Assembly (NCBI GenBank): GCA_016207865.1
Contig: JACQZD010000129.1
Location: 1-7,939 of the forward strand
Reading direction: 5' to 3'
Source of the DNA: Nitrospirota bacterium
GTDB taxonomy: Bacteria; Nitrospirota; Thermodesulfovibrionia; UBA6902; DSMQ01
DNA: 7,939 bases
How positions within the stretch are numbered: the first letter of the stretch is position 1; each line of letters begins with the position of its first letter. The notes beneath the pieces were generated by a model. That model saw only the letters and a list, made by a program, of their open reading frames with translations. It was not told the DNA's origin and did no database searches. The translations under genes and the position numbers were made by a program. This document shows positions 6,996-7,939 of the stretch, piece by piece.

Positions 6996-7511
6996 TTATT
7001 TTTCACGTTCTAACGGGTAATTCTTTGTCTTTGGCGCATCTATTAATCCCTGCACATATTCAGCAGCAGGATAATCCTTCTGCCAGCCTGCCATTCCCAA
7101 AAGCATTCCATATGCATCATATCCGAGCAGCCTCATGGGAACTATAAGCAATGACTCGGACGCACCCATATGGCATACAAAAATTATTTTTTTGTCTTTA
7201 GGAAGTTTCTGGAGGTTTTCAGGCTTAAACATCTCGTTATACGGGATATAGACAGCTCCGGGAACATGTGCCGACTTATACGCACTAAGGGCCTTTTCCC
7301 CAATTCTGACATCAACCACTACAAAATCCGTCTTTTTCATCTTCAACCACATATAAACATCATTCGCACCCACAAAATAGTTTCCATTCTCCGGACCCTC
7401 ACTTACTACGGCATCTATTTTTGCAATCAAGTCCGCTTCATCAGCATAGGCTGAAGATAGCATCGCCATCATACAGAATAGCCCAAAAAGAACACTCCAT
7501 CTTCTTCTCAT
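6996..7511 (-). CDS. Exported single-domain rhodanese with variant active loop
   Basis: From ATG 7511 the protein has 171 residues. It begins MRRRWSVLFGLFCMMAMLSS and has a likely signal-peptidase site after AYA (residue 23), so it is periplasmic. The rhodanese fold is marked by FVVVDVRIGEKA (63-74), HVPGAVYIPY (82-91), FVCHMGASES (111-120) with the candidate sulfur-carrying C113, and LGYDAYGMLLGMAGW near the end. The usual active loop is CxxGxR; here the arginine position is serine (S118) followed by E119, so the substrate pocket differs from thiosulfate:cyanide rhodaneses. The longer start (7529) adds MKGVLC and lies on the Shine-Dalgarno of the shorter one. It is the first gene of the operon and precedes the permease, suggesting that it receives or hands over sulfane sulfur outside the inner membrane (inference). 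Confidence 0.87.
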   Translation of the reverse strand: MRRRWSVLFGLFCMMAMLSSAYADEADLIAKIDAVVSEGPENGNYFVGANDVYMWLKMKKTDFVVVDVRIGEKALSAYKSAHVPGAVYIPYNEMFKPENLQKLPKDKKIIFVCHMGASESLLIVPMRLLGYDAYGMLLGMAGWQKDYPAAEYVQGLIDAPKTKNYPLEREK

Positions 7512-7518
7512 ACACAGA

Positions 7519-7526
7519 ACCCCCTT
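7519..7526 (-). promoter_or_regulatory. Shine-Dalgarno that sets the rhodanese start
   Basis: AAGGGGGT on the - strand; the G-run ends 8 bases before ATG 7511. It overlaps the first codons of the longer frame from ATG 7529 and so argues for 7511. Confidence 0.75.
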
Positions 7527-7558
7527 CATAATTTTTAACTTTTCATATCCGCTTTAAG

Positions 7559-7580
7559 TTACTAATAAGTTTATTAGTAA
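7559..7580. promoter_or_regulatory. Perfect inverted repeat, candidate operator of the five-gene operon
   Basis: TTACTAATAA (7559-7568) and TTATTAGTAA (7571-7580) are exact reverse complements separated by two bases, 48 bases upstream of the rhodanese start codon. It is AT-rich and not followed by a T-run, so it looks like a protein-binding dyad rather than a terminator. ArsR-family repressors, some of which sense persulfide, bind AT-rich dyads of this size, but no regulator gene is visible and I see no convincing -35/-10 pair, so assignment to a regulator is inference. Confidence 0.6.
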
Positions 7581-7593
7581 AGCCTCATCAGCG

Positions 7594-7669
7594 GTCATTC
7601 CTGCGAAAGCAGGAACCCAGGAAAACTAAAAAAAATACTGGATTCCCGCTTAAGGACTGCGGGAATGAC
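7594..7669. repeat. Palindromic REP/MITE-like element, copy 2 (76 bases)
   Basis: Same ends as copy 1: GTCATTCC (7594-7601) and GGAATGAC (7662-7669). The left arm hairpin is TTCCTGC-GAAA-GCAGGAA (7598-7615); the right arm is ATTCCCGC/GCGGGAAT (7642-7649, 7659-7666) with a 9-base loop. The core is AT-rich and differs from copy 1. It lies between the partial gene at the right edge and the operon promoter region, where it could end or attenuate upstream transcription. Confidence 0.85.
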
Positions 7670-7736
7670 GTAAGAAGCAATGTGCACTTACTTATGGTCT
7701 TCTTAGTATTATCCTCCTACTAAATACGAGTTATAC

Positions 7737-7939
7737 CTACGCACAGCCCGACATTTTCTGAAATTCCTTGACTTCTTTAACTACGTCCTTCATGTTTACG
7801 CTCATTGTCTTAATGATTTCAGGCCAGGCTTTTCCTGCTTTCTTCATTTTTACTATCTCTTTATCAGATTTTTTAGAGAGCTTTACAATAACTATCACTG
7901 TCAGCGCATCACCCGGGGTAATTTCTTTAAGCTCAACGG
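7737..7939 (-). CDS. Unrecognised protein, C-terminal end only (5' part outside the window)
   Basis: On the - strand the frame is open from the window edge to TAG at 7737-7739, giving 66 residues. The visible part begins VELKEITPGDALTVIVIVKL, continues with a lysine-rich helix, then AGKAWPEIIKTMSVNMKDVV and ends KMSGCA. It looks like a short, charged, helical C-terminus with a conserved-looking 'GKAWPEI' turn as in some small helical domains of unknown function. No signal, membrane segment or catalytic motif is seen. Codon use is like that of the neighbours and the frame has no interruption, which supports a real gene. The 197 bases between it and the rhodanese Shine-Dalgarno hold only the repeat and the dyad. 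Confidence 0.6.
   Translation of the reverse strand, partial: VELKEITPGDALTVIVIVKLSKKSDKEIVKMKKAGKAWPEIIKTMSVNMKDVVKEVKEFQKMSGCA

Noticed and set aside
7512..7600. Sigma-70 promoter for the five-gene operon
   Set aside because: Candidate -35 and -10 hexamers match poorly or have wrong spacing, so I do not call one.
7603..7693. Short - strand frame starting at a GTG near 7693 after a GGAGG
   Set aside because: It would translate the palindromic repeat, and the Shine-Dalgarno is about 20 bases too far away.
1..7939. tRNA or rRNA genes
   Set aside because: No cloverleaf-like or ribosomal RNA sequence recognised on either strand.

Overview
The window looks like a piece of chromosome from a Gram-negative (diderm) bacterium with moderate base composition. 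It carries an ExeA/GspA-type ATPase with a periplasmic SH3 domain, an outer-membrane beta-barrel ending in phenylalanine, a LolA-like periplasmic protein and two short palindromic 'GTCATTCC...GGAATGAC' repeats. This mixture resembles uncultivated Nitrospirota or delta-proteobacterial-type genomes. That placement is inference from gene style and repeats, not proof.

Left part, + strand. A 5'-truncated ExeA/GspA-like AAA ATPase occupies 1-1194. A 197-base intergenic region (1195-1391) follows, packed with repeats: a 71-base double-hairpin element (1264-1334), a 25-base tandem repeat (1351-1400) and a 12-base inverted repeat enclosing the hairpin element. Then comes a two-gene unit: an atypical protein-kinase-like protein (1392-2369) whose stop overlaps the start of a universal stress protein gene (2366-2848).

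Centre and right, - strand. Five genes are packed head to tail from 7511 down to 2854, with gaps of 27, 37, -4 and 14 bases, so they are probably one operon. In order of transcription they are an exported rhodanese with a variant active loop, a YeeE/YedE-type sulfur-compound permease, a LolA-like outer-membrane lipoprotein-sorting family protein, a SAM-dependent methyltransferase and an outer-membrane beta-barrel. The operon ends 5 bases from the stress protein stop (convergent), and a likely terminator hairpin lies inside the opposing gene. Several annotated-looking long starts are better moved to internal ATGs that follow strong Shine-Dalgarno sequences and begin clean signal peptides.

Upstream of the operon (7512-7736) lie a perfect 10-base inverted repeat (7559-7580, a candidate operator) and a second copy of the palindromic element (7594-7669). 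The right edge holds the C-terminal 66 residues of an unrecognised - strand protein.

How they may work together (inference): the rhodanese and permease suggest handling of thiosulfate, persulfide or a related sulfur species across the inner membrane. The LolA-like/barrel pair resembles envelope export or lipid-trafficking modules that normally include an RND/MMPL transporter, which is absent here. The combination of both modules with a methyltransferase is the most unusual thing in the window.
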